From: an uncultured Clostridium sp.
Lineage (GTDB): Bacteria; Bacillota; Clostridia; Clostridiales; Clostridiaceae
Length of the DNA: 64,000 bases
Direction: 5' to 3'
NCBI RefSeq assembly: GCF_900769625.1
Contig: NZ_CAAGHK010000069.1
Location: forward strand, 13,161 to 77,160
The translations under genes and the position numbers were made by a program. Shown piece after piece: positions 44,468 to 53,088 of the stretch. Every line of letters begins with the position of its first letter. Positions within the stretch are counted from its first letter, which is position 1. The notes beneath the pieces are model-generated. The model had not been told where the DNA came from and searched no databases. It was given only the letters and a program-made list of their open reading frames with translations.

Positions 44468-45841
44468 ATGAACAGTACTTTTTTTAGCGATTTTATTATG
44501 ATAACAAGCTTTATGCCTGTAGTATTTATAGCTATATTAATAGGTTTGTTTTTTATAATAAGACAAATGGAAAAGAAAAAAGTTAACTTTTCTAAACGCA
44601 TGATAGCAGCAACTGTATTAGGATTGGTTTTAGGACTTGTAATACAGGTAACAGCAGGCTTTCCAAAAGATATTGAGTCAATTACATGGATAACTGAAAC
44701 AACAAAATGGTATGGACTTGTTGGTTATGGTTTTATGGATTTATTAAAGATGCTGGTTGTTCCTTTAATATTTCTTTCAATAATCAGAGTTATAATAACT
44801 ATGAAAGCAGATCAGAATCTTGGAAAATTAACAGCAAGAACAATTTTAATGCTGCTGAGTACTACTGCAATTTCAGCAATTATAGCAATAATTATAGGTA
44901 ATTTATTTAAGCTTGGTGTGGGTGAAGCATCAGTGCAGACTCAGACTGAAATGAAAGAAATTTCTTCAGTAGTTGATACACTTAGAGGACTTCTTCCATC
45001 AAATCCTGTAAAGGCAATGGCAGATGCAAATGTTGTCGGTGTAGTAATATTTGCTGGATTTATTGGAATAGCAATTAAAAGACTTACTAAAAAGTATTTT
45101 GATGTTATAAAACCAGCGATAGATTTAGTTGAAGCAGGATATAAGATAATTACAAGTGTTGCAATGACAGTAATAAAATTTATGCCATATGCAGTAATAG
45201 CATTACTTGCAAATACAATAGCAAGCAGAGGGTTAAGTGCAATAATAAGCGTTACAAAATTCATAGCAGCTGTATATGTAAGTATAGCAGCAGTATTTGC
45301 AGTTCATATGATTATAATTTTATTAAATAAATTAAATCCTTTAAAATATGTTAAAAATGTTTCAGAACCGTTGATATTAGCATTTACATCACGTTCAAGT
45401 CTTGGAACACTTCCTGTAACAATTGAAGCTTTAACTGAAAAAGCAGGAGTGGATAATGGTATTTCAAGTTTTGTTGGAAGCCTGGGTTCTAATATGGGGA
45501 TGAATGGATGTGCAGCAATATATCCAGCTTTAATGGCAATTACACTTGCTAACATGTCAGGAACACCTATGGATTTAAGTTTTTATGGTATGCTTCTTGT
45601 AATAATTGTAATAAGTTCACTTGGAATTGCCGGACTTCCAGGAACGGCAACAATGGCAGTATCAGTAGTAATTTCAGGAATGGGAATGGGAGCATATTTC
45701 CCACTTGCTGGAGGAATACTAGCAATTGATCCAATTATAGATATGGGACGTACAATGCTTAACGTAAATGGAACTATGGTAACTGCTGTTGCAGTTGCAA
45801 ACAGCTTAGACAGTATAGATAAAGATGTATTTAATAATTAA
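44468..45841 (+). CDS. tcyP: L-cystine:cation symporter (dicarboxylate/amino acid:cation symporter family)
   Basis: 457 residues with eight predicted helices and two re-entrant loops. Seen: LLKMLVVPLIFLSIIRVI, the serine-rich substrate loop FTSRSSLGTLPVTIEAL, MGMNGCAAIYPALMAITLA, and GLPGTATMAVSVV. The short N-terminal extension with KRMIAATVLGLVLGLVIQ is characteristic of TcyP rather than GltP/DctA. Imports cystine with a cation. The GAGGAGA site precedes the start. Confidence 0.85.
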   Translation: MNSTFFSDFIMITSFMPVVFIAILIGLFFIIRQMEKKKVNFSKRMIAATVLGLVLGLVIQVTAGFPKDIESITWITETTKWYGLVGYGFMDLLKMLVVPLIFLSIIRVIITMKADQNLGKLTARTILMLLSTTAISAIIAIIIGNLFKLGVGEASVQTQTEMKEISSVVDTLRGLLPSNPVKAMADANVVGVVIFAGFIGIAIKRLTKKYFDVIKPAIDLVEAGYKIITSVAMTVIKFMPYAVIALLANTIASRGLSAIISVTKFIAAVYVSIAAVFAVHMIIILLNKLNPLKYVKNVSEPLILAFTSRSSLGTLPVTIEALTEKAGVDNGISSFVGSLGSNMGMNGCAAIYPALMAITLANMSGTPMDLSFYGMLLVIIVISSLGIAGLPGTATMAVSVVISGMGMGAYFPLAGGILAIDPIIDMGRTMLNVNGTMVTAVAVANSLDSIDKDVFNN

Positions 45842-45866
45842 ATAACTTAATACTTGAGAATTAAGA

Positions 45867-45899
45867 AATGGACACCTGTATTATTTTTAGGTGTTCATT
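45867..45899 (+). terminator. Terminator after the cystine symporter gene
   Basis: An 11-bp stem with one G-U pair (AATGGACACCT / AGGTGTTCATT) followed by TTTTT. Confidence 0.88.
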
Positions 45900-46057
45900 T
45901 TTGAGATTTAATTTAGGAAATGTCATCAGTGATTATAATTTGCAAACTATTTATGTATATTAACAATAGTGTTATTTATTAGAGAAAAATATGGTAAAAT
46001 AGAATAAGGAATAGATTATTTTCTTTAAGAAAAAAATAATTTTGGGAGGATATATTA

Positions 46058-47308
46058 ATGAAGCAGCTAATAACCAAAATAATAGCTATGATGACAGTCT
46101 TTTGTGCTATCATTACAGTAATGCCATCTGCAGAAGTAAAATTCTTTACGACTGAGGCGTATGCTTTAACTGGAGATCTTTCGAGTCTAAAGCTGAAGAC
46201 ATCAGGTGGAAGCAATATAAAAATATATGATAATTCTAATTACAAAAGCAAAAATGAAGTAGATGATGATGAAATTGAAAAAGAAACAAGATATTATGCA
46301 AAGACTTCATCGTCAAAGATAAAGGTTGCTATAAAAGGCGTAGATGAAGATAATGTAAGACTTTTTGCAAGTGAAAAAGATTCTGCGAAGGGTGTTAAAG
46401 TTGGAAAAACAATAGAACTTCCAACAACTACAAATAAAGTAACAGTCAGAGTATATAAATCAGATCCAGGAAGTAGTGTAAAATATAAAGATGATGATGA
46501 TGTGTCTTGTGATTATACTATAAGAGTAAAGTACACAGGTGACAATGATGACGATGATGATAACGATGAAGATTATGATGACGTTTATTTGAAGAACATT
46601 ACTTTAAGCAGCGGTGACATAAACTTTTCAAAGAAAACAACTAAATATAATGTTTATGTTGATTCATCAGTAGACGAAATTAAAATAAAGGCTAAACCAG
46701 ATGATGATGACTATACAGTAACAATAGATGGAACAGAAGTAGACGATGATGATGATTACAAGGAAACAGTTTCACTGAACAAAGGAAAAAATACAATTGA
46801 AATAGAAGTAGAAGATGAAGACGAAGATGAGTATAGAATCTATACATTATATATTTACAGGGGAGAAATAGCAGGCAGCACAAATACTTCTTTAAATAAT
46901 AATACAAACATTGGGAATAATGTTAGTCGGTATAATCCAATAACATCAAGTCCAGTTATTTCAACTCAGCCTAATTATCAGCCAACCAACTCAAAAGTTA
47001 ATCAATGGACTGTAACTAATGGTAAATGGCAGTACTTAGATTCATTAGGAAGACCATTAACTAGTCAATGGTTTTTAGATAATAACTCAGGAAAGTATTA
47101 TTATCTTGGTGCTGATGGAAATATGGCAACAGGATGGATTTATATGAGTGGAAAATGGTACATGCTTGATAACAGCGGAGCTATGCTTACAGGATGGCAG
47201 TATTCAGGTGGAAAATGGTATTATTTAAATCCACAAAATGGAGAAATGGTTACAAATTCATATGTGGGATCATATAAAGTTGATTCAACAGGTGCATTAG
47301 TTAGATAA
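46058..47308 (+). CDS. Secreted cadherin-like protein with C-terminal cell-wall-binding repeats
   Basis: 416 residues. A signal peptide (about 1-33, ending near ADA-like PSAEVKF/EAYA) precedes a first beta-sandwich-like domain (DLSSLKLKTSGG...). A very acidic hinge (GDNDDDDDNDEDYDD) leads to a cadherin-like domain (YLKNITLSSGDINFSKKTTK). A Ser/Asn/Thr linker follows, then three choline-binding-type repeats (WQYLDSLGR, TGWIYMSGKWYMLD, TGWQYSGGKWYYLN). It is anchored to the wall by the repeats; the Asp clusters may bind calcium. Monocistronic with GGGAGG before the start. Confidence 0.88.
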   Translation: MKQLITKIIAMMTVFCAIITVMPSAEVKFFTTEAYALTGDLSSLKLKTSGGSNIKIYDNSNYKSKNEVDDDEIEKETRYYAKTSSSKIKVAIKGVDEDNVRLFASEKDSAKGVKVGKTIELPTTTNKVTVRVYKSDPGSSVKYKDDDDVSCDYTIRVKYTGDNDDDDDNDEDYDDVYLKNITLSSGDINFSKKTTKYNVYVDSSVDEIKIKAKPDDDDYTVTIDGTEVDDDDDYKETVSLNKGKNTIEIEVEDEDEDEYRIYTLYIYRGEIAGSTNTSLNNNTNIGNNVSRYNPITSSPVISTQPNYQPTNSKVNQWTVTNGKWQYLDSLGRPLTSQWFLDNNSGKYYYLGADGNMATGWIYMSGKWYMLDNSGAMLTGWQYSGGKWYYLNPQNGEMVTNSYVGSYKVDSTGALVR

Positions 47309-47316
47309 GAATAATA

Positions 47317-47362
47317 AATAGCGAGTATTCTTAAAATTATAGTTTTAAGTGTACTCGCTATT
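47317..47362 (+). terminator. Terminator after the cadherin-like protein gene
   Basis: A perfect 11-bp outer stem (AATAGCGAGTA / TACTCGCTATT) with an inner TTAAAA / TTTTAA stem, then TTT. Confidence 0.88.
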
Positions 47363-47602
47363 TTTATAAAGTGTAAAATACAGAACGGTTATCTTATTAC
47401 ATTAATATTATACAAATCTTTAGAGGATTATCTGTGAAATTAAATATAAATAATAAGATTAATTTAAGGAAAAATTATGCTCTTAATTAATATTTAATTG
47501 AAAAAAAGATATATAATAGAAATGATATAAAATTAAAAATGAATGCTAAATGATATTCTATTATCATTTACAATATATATTTATAAATTAGGAGGAATTA
47601 AA

Positions 47603-48610
47603 ATGAAATTTAAGAAAACATTAGCTCTTATTATGGGAGCAGCATTAAGTGTTGCAAGTTTAACTGGCTGCAGCCAGACTACAATGAATTATGCTGATGA
47701 ACTTGCAAAAACAGGAAAGTGGGAAGCAACATCATCAGAAATGACTGGAAAAGTATCAGTTGATGCACAAGGAGTTAAAAAAGATATAAACTTTACATCA
47801 ATAGGATATTGCACAGGAAATAAAGGATATGCAAAAGTAGATTTTACAACAACAAATGATACATTAAATATTAAGATACCACCAATAGAAGTATATGTTG
47901 ATAATGGAACAACATATATAAATAAGAGCTACTATGAAGGAATATATACAAGCACTGGAATGGCAGTTCCTGATGGATTAAAAGCAATAAATGCTGATTA
48001 TATTGGAGTTGATTCAGGAATTGATGCAGCATCATTAAAATCATTTACAAATGAACCAGAAGCATTGAATACTCTTGTTAAATCAATATTTGGCGAAAGC
48101 GATATAGATTTACCATACACTCAAAATGGAAGAGAGTATACAATTAATTTAAATAGTAATGATGCTGTAGATTTAGCTGTTAAAGGAATCAAAGCAGCTG
48201 GAAATAACATTGAAAATATAAATAACACATATAAATTAGGATATACAGCTGAAGTTTTAAATCAAATCAAGGCAGCTGTTAATGATTCTACATTTGACCA
48301 GAGTGTAGCAGGTATAAAAGAAACAGTAGCAGGTTCAACAATTACATCTAAAGAAGTATTTACAGATGATAAATACACTATGGACTTTGGAGTAAACTTA
48401 TTAATCAAGAATTTTGGTAATTTATCATTAACATTAAATGGTACAAGCACTAAGGCTGAAGTTAAAGATATTACAATACCAGCTAATGCATTAAAGCTTA
48501 CTAAGGAACAATTACAGACTTTAATTAGTGAAAATCAAGAGCAGGCAGCTCAAAAAACTGCTTACTGTAAAGAAAAGTTAAAAGAAGCTATAGTTAATCC
48601 AGCTGCATAG
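47603..48610 (+). CDS. Lipoprotein of unknown function
   Basis: 335 residues with the signal peptide ending SLTGC (Cys23). ATG 47603 is chosen because AGGAGG lies at 47590-47595; an in-frame ATG 60 bases upstream has no site. The mature part is rich in Thr/Asn/Asp and short beta strands (DTLNIKIPPIEVYVDNGTTY), similar in style to clostridial lipoproteins that bind lipids or polymers, but I do not recognise a family. Closed by a strong terminator. Confidence 0.8.
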   Translation: MKFKKTLALIMGAALSVASLTGCSQTTMNYADELAKTGKWEATSSEMTGKVSVDAQGVKKDINFTSIGYCTGNKGYAKVDFTTTNDTLNIKIPPIEVYVDNGTTYINKSYYEGIYTSTGMAVPDGLKAINADYIGVDSGIDAASLKSFTNEPEALNTLVKSIFGESDIDLPYTQNGREYTINLNSNDAVDLAVKGIKAAGNNIENINNTYKLGYTAEVLNQIKAAVNDSTFDQSVAGIKETVAGSTITSKEVFTDDKYTMDFGVNLLIKNFGNLSLTLNGTSTKAEVKDITIPANALKLTKEQLQTLISENQEQAAQKTAYCKEKLKEAIVNPAA

Positions 48611-48648
48611 TATAGTATGTAGTAAAAATTAAATATATCGATAACTTT

Positions 48649-48703
48649 AAACTCCTTTTATATGAAATAGAAAATAAATCTATTTCTATAAAGGGAGTTT
48701 TTT
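48649..48703 (+). terminator. Terminator after the lipoprotein gene
   Basis: Perfect 10-bp base (AAACTCCTTT / AAGGGAGTTT), inner GAAATAG / CTATTTC stem, then TTT. Confidence 0.85.
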
Positions 48704-48802
48704 CATTAATTAATTTGAACATATTGTCTTGAATATTGAAAGATGCTAACATCATTTTGTTCAAAAAATGAACTGAAATATATACGTAAAAGAAGGTAAA
48801 TA

Positions 48803-48940
48803 ATGAGAACAGTAAAGACAGATGTAATTTTAGCAGCAGGAATGGGGTCAAAGCTTAAAGATGTTACTGGAGACAGTATTCCAAAGGGATTTCTGATAGT
48901 CAATGGAAAGATAAGAGAGTTTGATGGCATGTGGATATAA
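48803..48940 (+). pseudogene. N-terminal fragment of a cytidylyltransferase-like NTP transferase (phosphonate locus)
   Basis: 45 codons: MRTVKTDVILAAGMGSKL, DVTGDSIPKGFL and VNGK, then unrelated residues and TAA 48938. The AAGxGSxL...PK motif is the nucleotide-binding start of sugar-phosphate/aminoalkylphosphonate nucleotidyltransferases. AAGG precedes the ATG. The remaining 200 or so residues are gone. Confidence 0.7.
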
Positions 48941-49109
48941 AAAAGTATACTCATGTTCAAACAGTGAGCAGATTTTAGAGTACTGCTCAAAGATTAAAAG
49001 TGATGAAGGGACAGTTTTGTTAGAGGTAAAAGTGAAAAAAGGCGTACGTGAAAATCTGGGAAGGCCGACAAGAACGCCAATAGAAAATAAAAATGATTTA
49101 ATGAAATGA
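48915..49109 (+). pseudogene. C-terminal fragment of phosphonopyruvate decarboxylase
   Basis: The frame reads MACGYKKVYSCSNSEQILEY, then EVKVKKGVRENLGRPTRTPI and stops at TGA 49107-49109. KVKKGxRxxLGRPTxTPxENK is the C-terminal signature of phosphonopyruvate decarboxylase (thiamine-diphosphate enzyme). Its first 300 or so residues are missing. The fragment begins inside the truncated transferase, marking a deletion junction near 48912. Confidence 0.75.
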
Positions 49110-49475
49110 AAATTGGAAAATGAAAATTATAATACAATTGAAATGTAAATTATTTTTTATAGAAAATTATAAAAATAAAGAAGAAAAACACAATAAAATG
49201 TAATAAATGTTGAAAAATAACAAGAGTGTGTTTAAAATTAAAGTATTAATTAAATTTTTTTAACTTAGTTTAGTAATATAGAATAATTCAGAAAATCATT
49301 ATATATGTTCTAATAAATAGTTTACATAGTAATAAAAAACCCTCTAAGGATTTTCAACAAAATTGTCAATTGTCCAATTTCAATTGTTAATTGAAAATAT
49401 ATTAAATAAATACAGTTTAAACTTATTTTAGTTATTAGAAAGAGAACTTAATTTAAGTTGAAAGGAGGATTTATT
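49110..49475. other. 366-bp intergenic region
   Basis: No gene, AgrD-like peptide ORF or hairpin terminator is evident; it holds copy B of the dispersed repeat (49366-49392). Confidence 0.6.
49366..49392 (-). repeat. Dispersed 27-bp intergenic repeat, copy B (inverted)
   Basis: The reverse complement matches 38115-38141 at 24 of 27 positions. Confidence 0.6.
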
Positions 49476-50726
49476 ATGGAGTTCAATGTAATAGAGTTAG
49501 GTATGATTATTATGAGAATAACGCTATGTGTTCATACAATTTTATTTTGTATGAAAAATACAAAAAAGAAACAGATAATTGTGTTATTTACATTATCCTG
49601 CACAATAAGTTACTTTTTTTATTTGATATTCAAATATACTTCGATTTTTAACATAACTGAACATGTTGTGGTTTTAATTTGTATATTTGCAATTTTTGAT
49701 AGTAGTAAAAAATCAGCAGTCGTTTCTGCTTCTGTTTATTATATATTAAATAATATTTATACATTAGTTAATATGATATTTATTCGGATTTGTATAAAAA
49801 AAGTAATTTTTTTTAATGATGAATTATTAATAAGTGCAAGGTTTTTCCTTATATCATATGTTATTTTCACATATATTTATTTATCTAAAAAAGAGAATAT
49901 AGAAAAAATATATGATTATCTATATATAAATAATGATGTAGGGAAAATTATAGTGATATTCAGCTTTATTACTGATTTAATATCATCATTTTATAGTCTT
50001 CAAATTTTTGATAAAAATATGCTGTTTGAGCAGTTTTTAGTAATGTTAACTCAAATTTATTTGATTACATCTATAATTTGTATATGTAAAATATATAAGC
50101 AGTCAAAAATTATTTTTTTATTATCAAGAAATTTGGATAATAAAAATAGAAATTTGAAAGAGATAAAGAATAATCATGCGGATATATTAATTTATATGAG
50201 AAATTTATATAGATTAGGGTATATAAAAGAAATTGGAGATGTACTTAAATCAATTATTAATGGACAAGAAATATCATTAAAAGAAAAGAATACTTATACT
50301 GATAATGCCATATTGTCCATAATGATTGATATAGCAGTTAATCATGGAGTCAAGGTTAATATTAGTGAAAATAGTGATTTATCATTATGTAAAATTAATG
50401 AAATAGAACTGTATCAAGTACTGAATAATATATTTAGTAATGCAATAAGGGCTTTATCAAGCCAAAAACAAAAAATAATTAATATTAGGATAAATAAATG
50501 TAAAGAGCAACTGGTAATTGAAATAGAAAATAATGGTCCTAAGATTGATGAGGAAACAAAGACGAAAATTTTCCAAACTGGATTTACTACTAAAAAAAAT
50601 GAAGAGAGTTCGCATGGATATGGTCTTAGTATAGTTAAGGAATTAGTAGAAAATAATAATGGTTCTATAGAAGTAAAAAGTACAGTTTTACTAACTAATT
50701 TTAAGATAATGCTGCCATGTAAATAA
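49476..50726 (+). CDS. AgrC-like GHKL sensor protein with intact ATPase but displaced phospho-acceptor
   Basis: 416 residues. Six predicted membrane helices (about 1-205), a short coiled linker, and a GHKL ATPase. The N box is VLNNIFSNAIRAL, G1 IENNGPKIDEE, and G2 HGYGLSIVKELVENNNG, so ATP binding looks intact. Where the partner protein has IKHDYGAQISYLYGLY, this one has IKNNHADILIYMRNLY: the canonical His is Asn and the only nearby His is two residues later. AAAGGAGG fixes ATG 49476. Next gene 28 bases downstream encodes the complementary partner. No response regulator, AgrB or AgrD is adjacent. Confidence 0.8.
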   Translation: MEFNVIELGMIIMRITLCVHTILFCMKNTKKKQIIVLFTLSCTISYFFYLIFKYTSIFNITEHVVVLICIFAIFDSSKKSAVVSASVYYILNNIYTLVNMIFIRICIKKVIFFNDELLISARFFLISYVIFTYIYLSKKENIEKIYDYLYINNDVGKIIVIFSFITDLISSFYSLQIFDKNMLFEQFLVMLTQIYLITSIICICKIYKQSKIIFLLSRNLDNKNRNLKEIKNNHADILIYMRNLYRLGYIKEIGDVLKSIINGQEISLKEKNTYTDNAILSIMIDIAVNHGVKVNISENSDLSLCKINEIELYQVLNNIFSNAIRALSSQKQKIINIRINKCKEQLVIEIENNGPKIDEETKTKIFQTGFTTKKNEESSHGYGLSIVKELVENNNGSIEVKSTVLLTNFKIMLPCK

Positions 50727-50754
50727 TAATCTATATAGTATAGGGGATAAAAAA

Positions 50755-51999
50755 TTGAATTATTACTTTGATTTTACATATACACTTGGATTTATTGGTA
50801 TAATATGCATTTGTATATATACGAATTTAAAAATAGATGATAGTGAATTAAAAAAGAAAAAAATTATAATATTATATATTACTGAAGTAGTTAATTATTT
50901 TGTTATTGCAAATTTAATTATACATAATATTTATGCCTATGTGCTATTTCAGTTTTTTGGGGGACTTGTACTGGCTATAGTTATATTTAATAATGAAAAA
51001 TTAAATATACTTGTGTCATATTTGATTTCCATATTTATCATTCAAATCATTGAAATGATGATTTATTCGAGCAATAGTTTGATTTTTGCAAAATTGCTTA
51101 TTGGTAGAAGCTATGAAATTTTAACTTACAGCTTATTTAAACTATTATATATATATATTGTTGTTATTCTATGTTTTATATTTAGAGAATTTATAAAGAA
51201 TATAGAATTTATGTTATATTACAATATTAAAGGCATAAGAGTACTGGCGTTATTTGTAATATTATGTTTGGGAATTAGAATATTAATTAGTGGAAAATTT
51301 AATGTTAATATATCATATTTGAGGATTACTGCTATGATAATTCTAGGGGGAGCTGCAGTAACTCTTTTAATACATTCTATAGAAGTGGAAAAAAAAGCAA
51401 GAATTGCAGATGAACTTAATGAACAGCTAGAAGTTAAAAATAGTGAACTTAGAAAGATTAAACATGATTATGGAGCTCAAATATCATATCTGTATGGTCT
51501 ATATCTTTTAGAAAGATGGGATTCTCTTGGTGAGGCAATAGATAATATTATTGAAAACAATAATTCTGTTTTAAGCTCAGTTCTTTTAAATGAAGGAGTA
51601 GACTCAAAAATTACACAAGCTGTAAACAAGCTTTTACAAAAAGGAATTCATGTGATAATAGAGGAAAATGCAGATATTAAGATAATAAAAATCGAATATA
51701 ACGAATTGATTTCTATAATAAAAGGGATCTGTGAGGCTATTTTGCATGTCATAGGAGAGCAGGGATTAATAAAAATACGAACATATATACGAATGGATCA
51801 ATTCATAATTAATTTTGAAAGCAGTAATTTGGGATATATTTATAGTAATGAACGAGAAAAAAATAAATATACTAATATTAAAAAATCATTAAAAATATTA
51901 CTAAAAGATGTAATTAGTATGGTGAGTAAAAACAATGGTAAGATTTACATTAAAAAAGGTAATAATCTTTTTCAGATTAAAATTAAATTTCCTGTATGA
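50755..51999 (+). CDS. AgrC-like GHKL sensor protein with canonical His but degenerate ATPase
   Basis: 414 residues with six predicted membrane helices (about 1-210) and a coiled linker (IADELNEQLEVKNSELRK). The family phospho-acceptor block KHDYGAQISYLYGLY is intact. The ATPase part is eroded: the N-box position reads SIIKGICEAILHV without Asn, and no GxGL glycine loop exists before the end KNNGKIYIKKGNNLF. A TTG start (50755) follows AGGGGAT. It probably cannot bind ATP alone and may be phosphorylated by its neighbour. Confidence 0.75.
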   Translation: MNYYFDFTYTLGFIGIICICIYTNLKIDDSELKKKKIIILYITEVVNYFVIANLIIHNIYAYVLFQFFGGLVLAIVIFNNEKLNILVSYLISIFIIQIIEMMIYSSNSLIFAKLLIGRSYEILTYSLFKLLYIYIVVILCFIFREFIKNIEFMLYYNIKGIRVLALFVILCLGIRILISGKFNVNISYLRITAMIILGGAAVTLLIHSIEVEKKARIADELNEQLEVKNSELRKIKHDYGAQISYLYGLYLLERWDSLGEAIDNIIENNNSVLSSVLLNEGVDSKITQAVNKLLQKGIHVIIEENADIKIIKIEYNELISIIKGICEAILHVIGEQGLIKIRTYIRMDQFIINFESSNLGYIYSNEREKNKYTNIKKSLKILLKDVISMVSKNNGKIYIKKGNNLFQIKIKFPV

Positions 52000-52120
52000 T
52001 TAATAAAAATAAATTTATATATTTTGCACTCTATCTTTGTAAGAACTAAAAATAAATTTGAAAAAAGTTTTACATAATTTTATTCAAAACAGACAAAATC
52101 TTCAAAAAGTATTTTGAAAT

Positions 52121-52148
52121 TTGAAAATAATGGTGTAAACTATATAAT
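52121..52148 (+). promoter_or_regulatory. Promoter of nfnAB
   Basis: TTGAAA (52121-52126), a 16-bp spacer and TATAAT (52143-52148), 50 bp before the ATG. Confidence 0.6.
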
Positions 52149-52197
52149 AAGGTTATAGACTTTAAAACCTAACATAATCCAAAAGGGGTGCTATAAA

Positions 52198-53088
52198 ATG
52201 TATAAAATAATAAGCAAAAGGGAGCTAACAGGCAATATATTCTTAATGGAAATTGAAGCTCCTAGAGTAGCAAAAGCTGCAAAGCCAGGTCAATTCATCA
52301 TCATTAAAAATGATGAAAAAGGTGAAAGAATTCCTTTAACAATTGCAGACTATGATGAAAATAAAGGGACAGTAACAATAGTGTTCCAGACAGTAGGAAA
52401 GAGTACAAAAGAATTAGCTACATATGAGGCTGGGGAAAGTGTAAGCGATTTTGTTGGTCCTCTTGGACAACCTAGTGAACTTATCAAAGAAGACTTAGAA
52501 CAATTAAAGAAGAAAAAACTTATTTTTATAGCCGGCGGAGTTGGTGCAGCACCAGTTTATCCACAAGTAAAATGGATGAAACAGCATGGCATTGATGTTG
52601 ATGTTATATTAGGAAGTAGAAATAAGGATCTTCTTATATATGAAGAAGAATTAAAAGCAGTAGCAGGAAATCTTTATGTTACAACTGATGATGGTTCATA
52701 TGGTTTTAAAGGAACAGGAGCAGATATGCTTAAGGAATTAGTAAACAATCAAGGAAAGAAATATGATCACGCTGTTATCATAGGACCAATGATAATGATG
52801 AAATTCACTTCAATATTAACTAAAGAATTAAATATTCCAACTACTGTAAGCTTAAATCCTATAATGGTAGATGGAACAGGCATGTGTGGAGCATGCAGAG
52901 TTTCTGTAGGAAATGAAGTTAAGTTTGCATGTGTTGATGGGCCTGAATTTGATGGCCATTTAGTAAATTATGACGAATCAATGAGAAGACAAGCTATGTA
53001 TAAGACTGAAGAAGGAAGAGCTATCTTAAAATTTGAAGAAGGAGATACTCATAGTCATGGCGGCTGTGGATGCAGAGGTGATAAGTAA
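52198..53088 (+). CDS. nfnA: NADH-dependent reduced ferredoxin:NADP+ oxidoreductase, subunit A
   Basis: 296 residues, FNR-like with FAD and NAD(H) domains (PGQFIIIKNDEKGERIPLTI; LIFIAGGVGAAPVYPQVKWM). The [2Fe-2S] cysteines are in DGTGMCGACRVSVG and KFACVDGPEFDGH. Unusual Cys/His-rich tail HSHGGCGCRGDK. With NfnB it catalyses electron-bifurcating transhydrogenation between NADPH, NAD+ and ferredoxin. Its stop overlaps the nfnB start by one base. Confidence 0.93.
   Translation: MYKIISKRELTGNIFLMEIEAPRVAKAAKPGQFIIIKNDEKGERIPLTIADYDENKGTVTIVFQTVGKSTKELATYEAGESVSDFVGPLGQPSELIKEDLEQLKKKKLIFIAGGVGAAPVYPQVKWMKQHGIDVDVILGSRNKDLLIYEEELKAVAGNLYVTTDDGSYGFKGTGADMLKELVNNQGKKYDHAVIIGPMIMMKFTSILTKELNIPTTVSLNPIMVDGTGMCGACRVSVGNEVKFACVDGPEFDGHLVNYDESMRRQAMYKTEEGRAILKFEEGDTHSHGGCGCRGDK

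Noticed and set aside
49110..49475. AgrD-like peptide gene before the GHKL kinases
   Set aside because: The short ORFs here lack a ribosome-binding site, an amphipathic leader and a Cys-containing peptide core.
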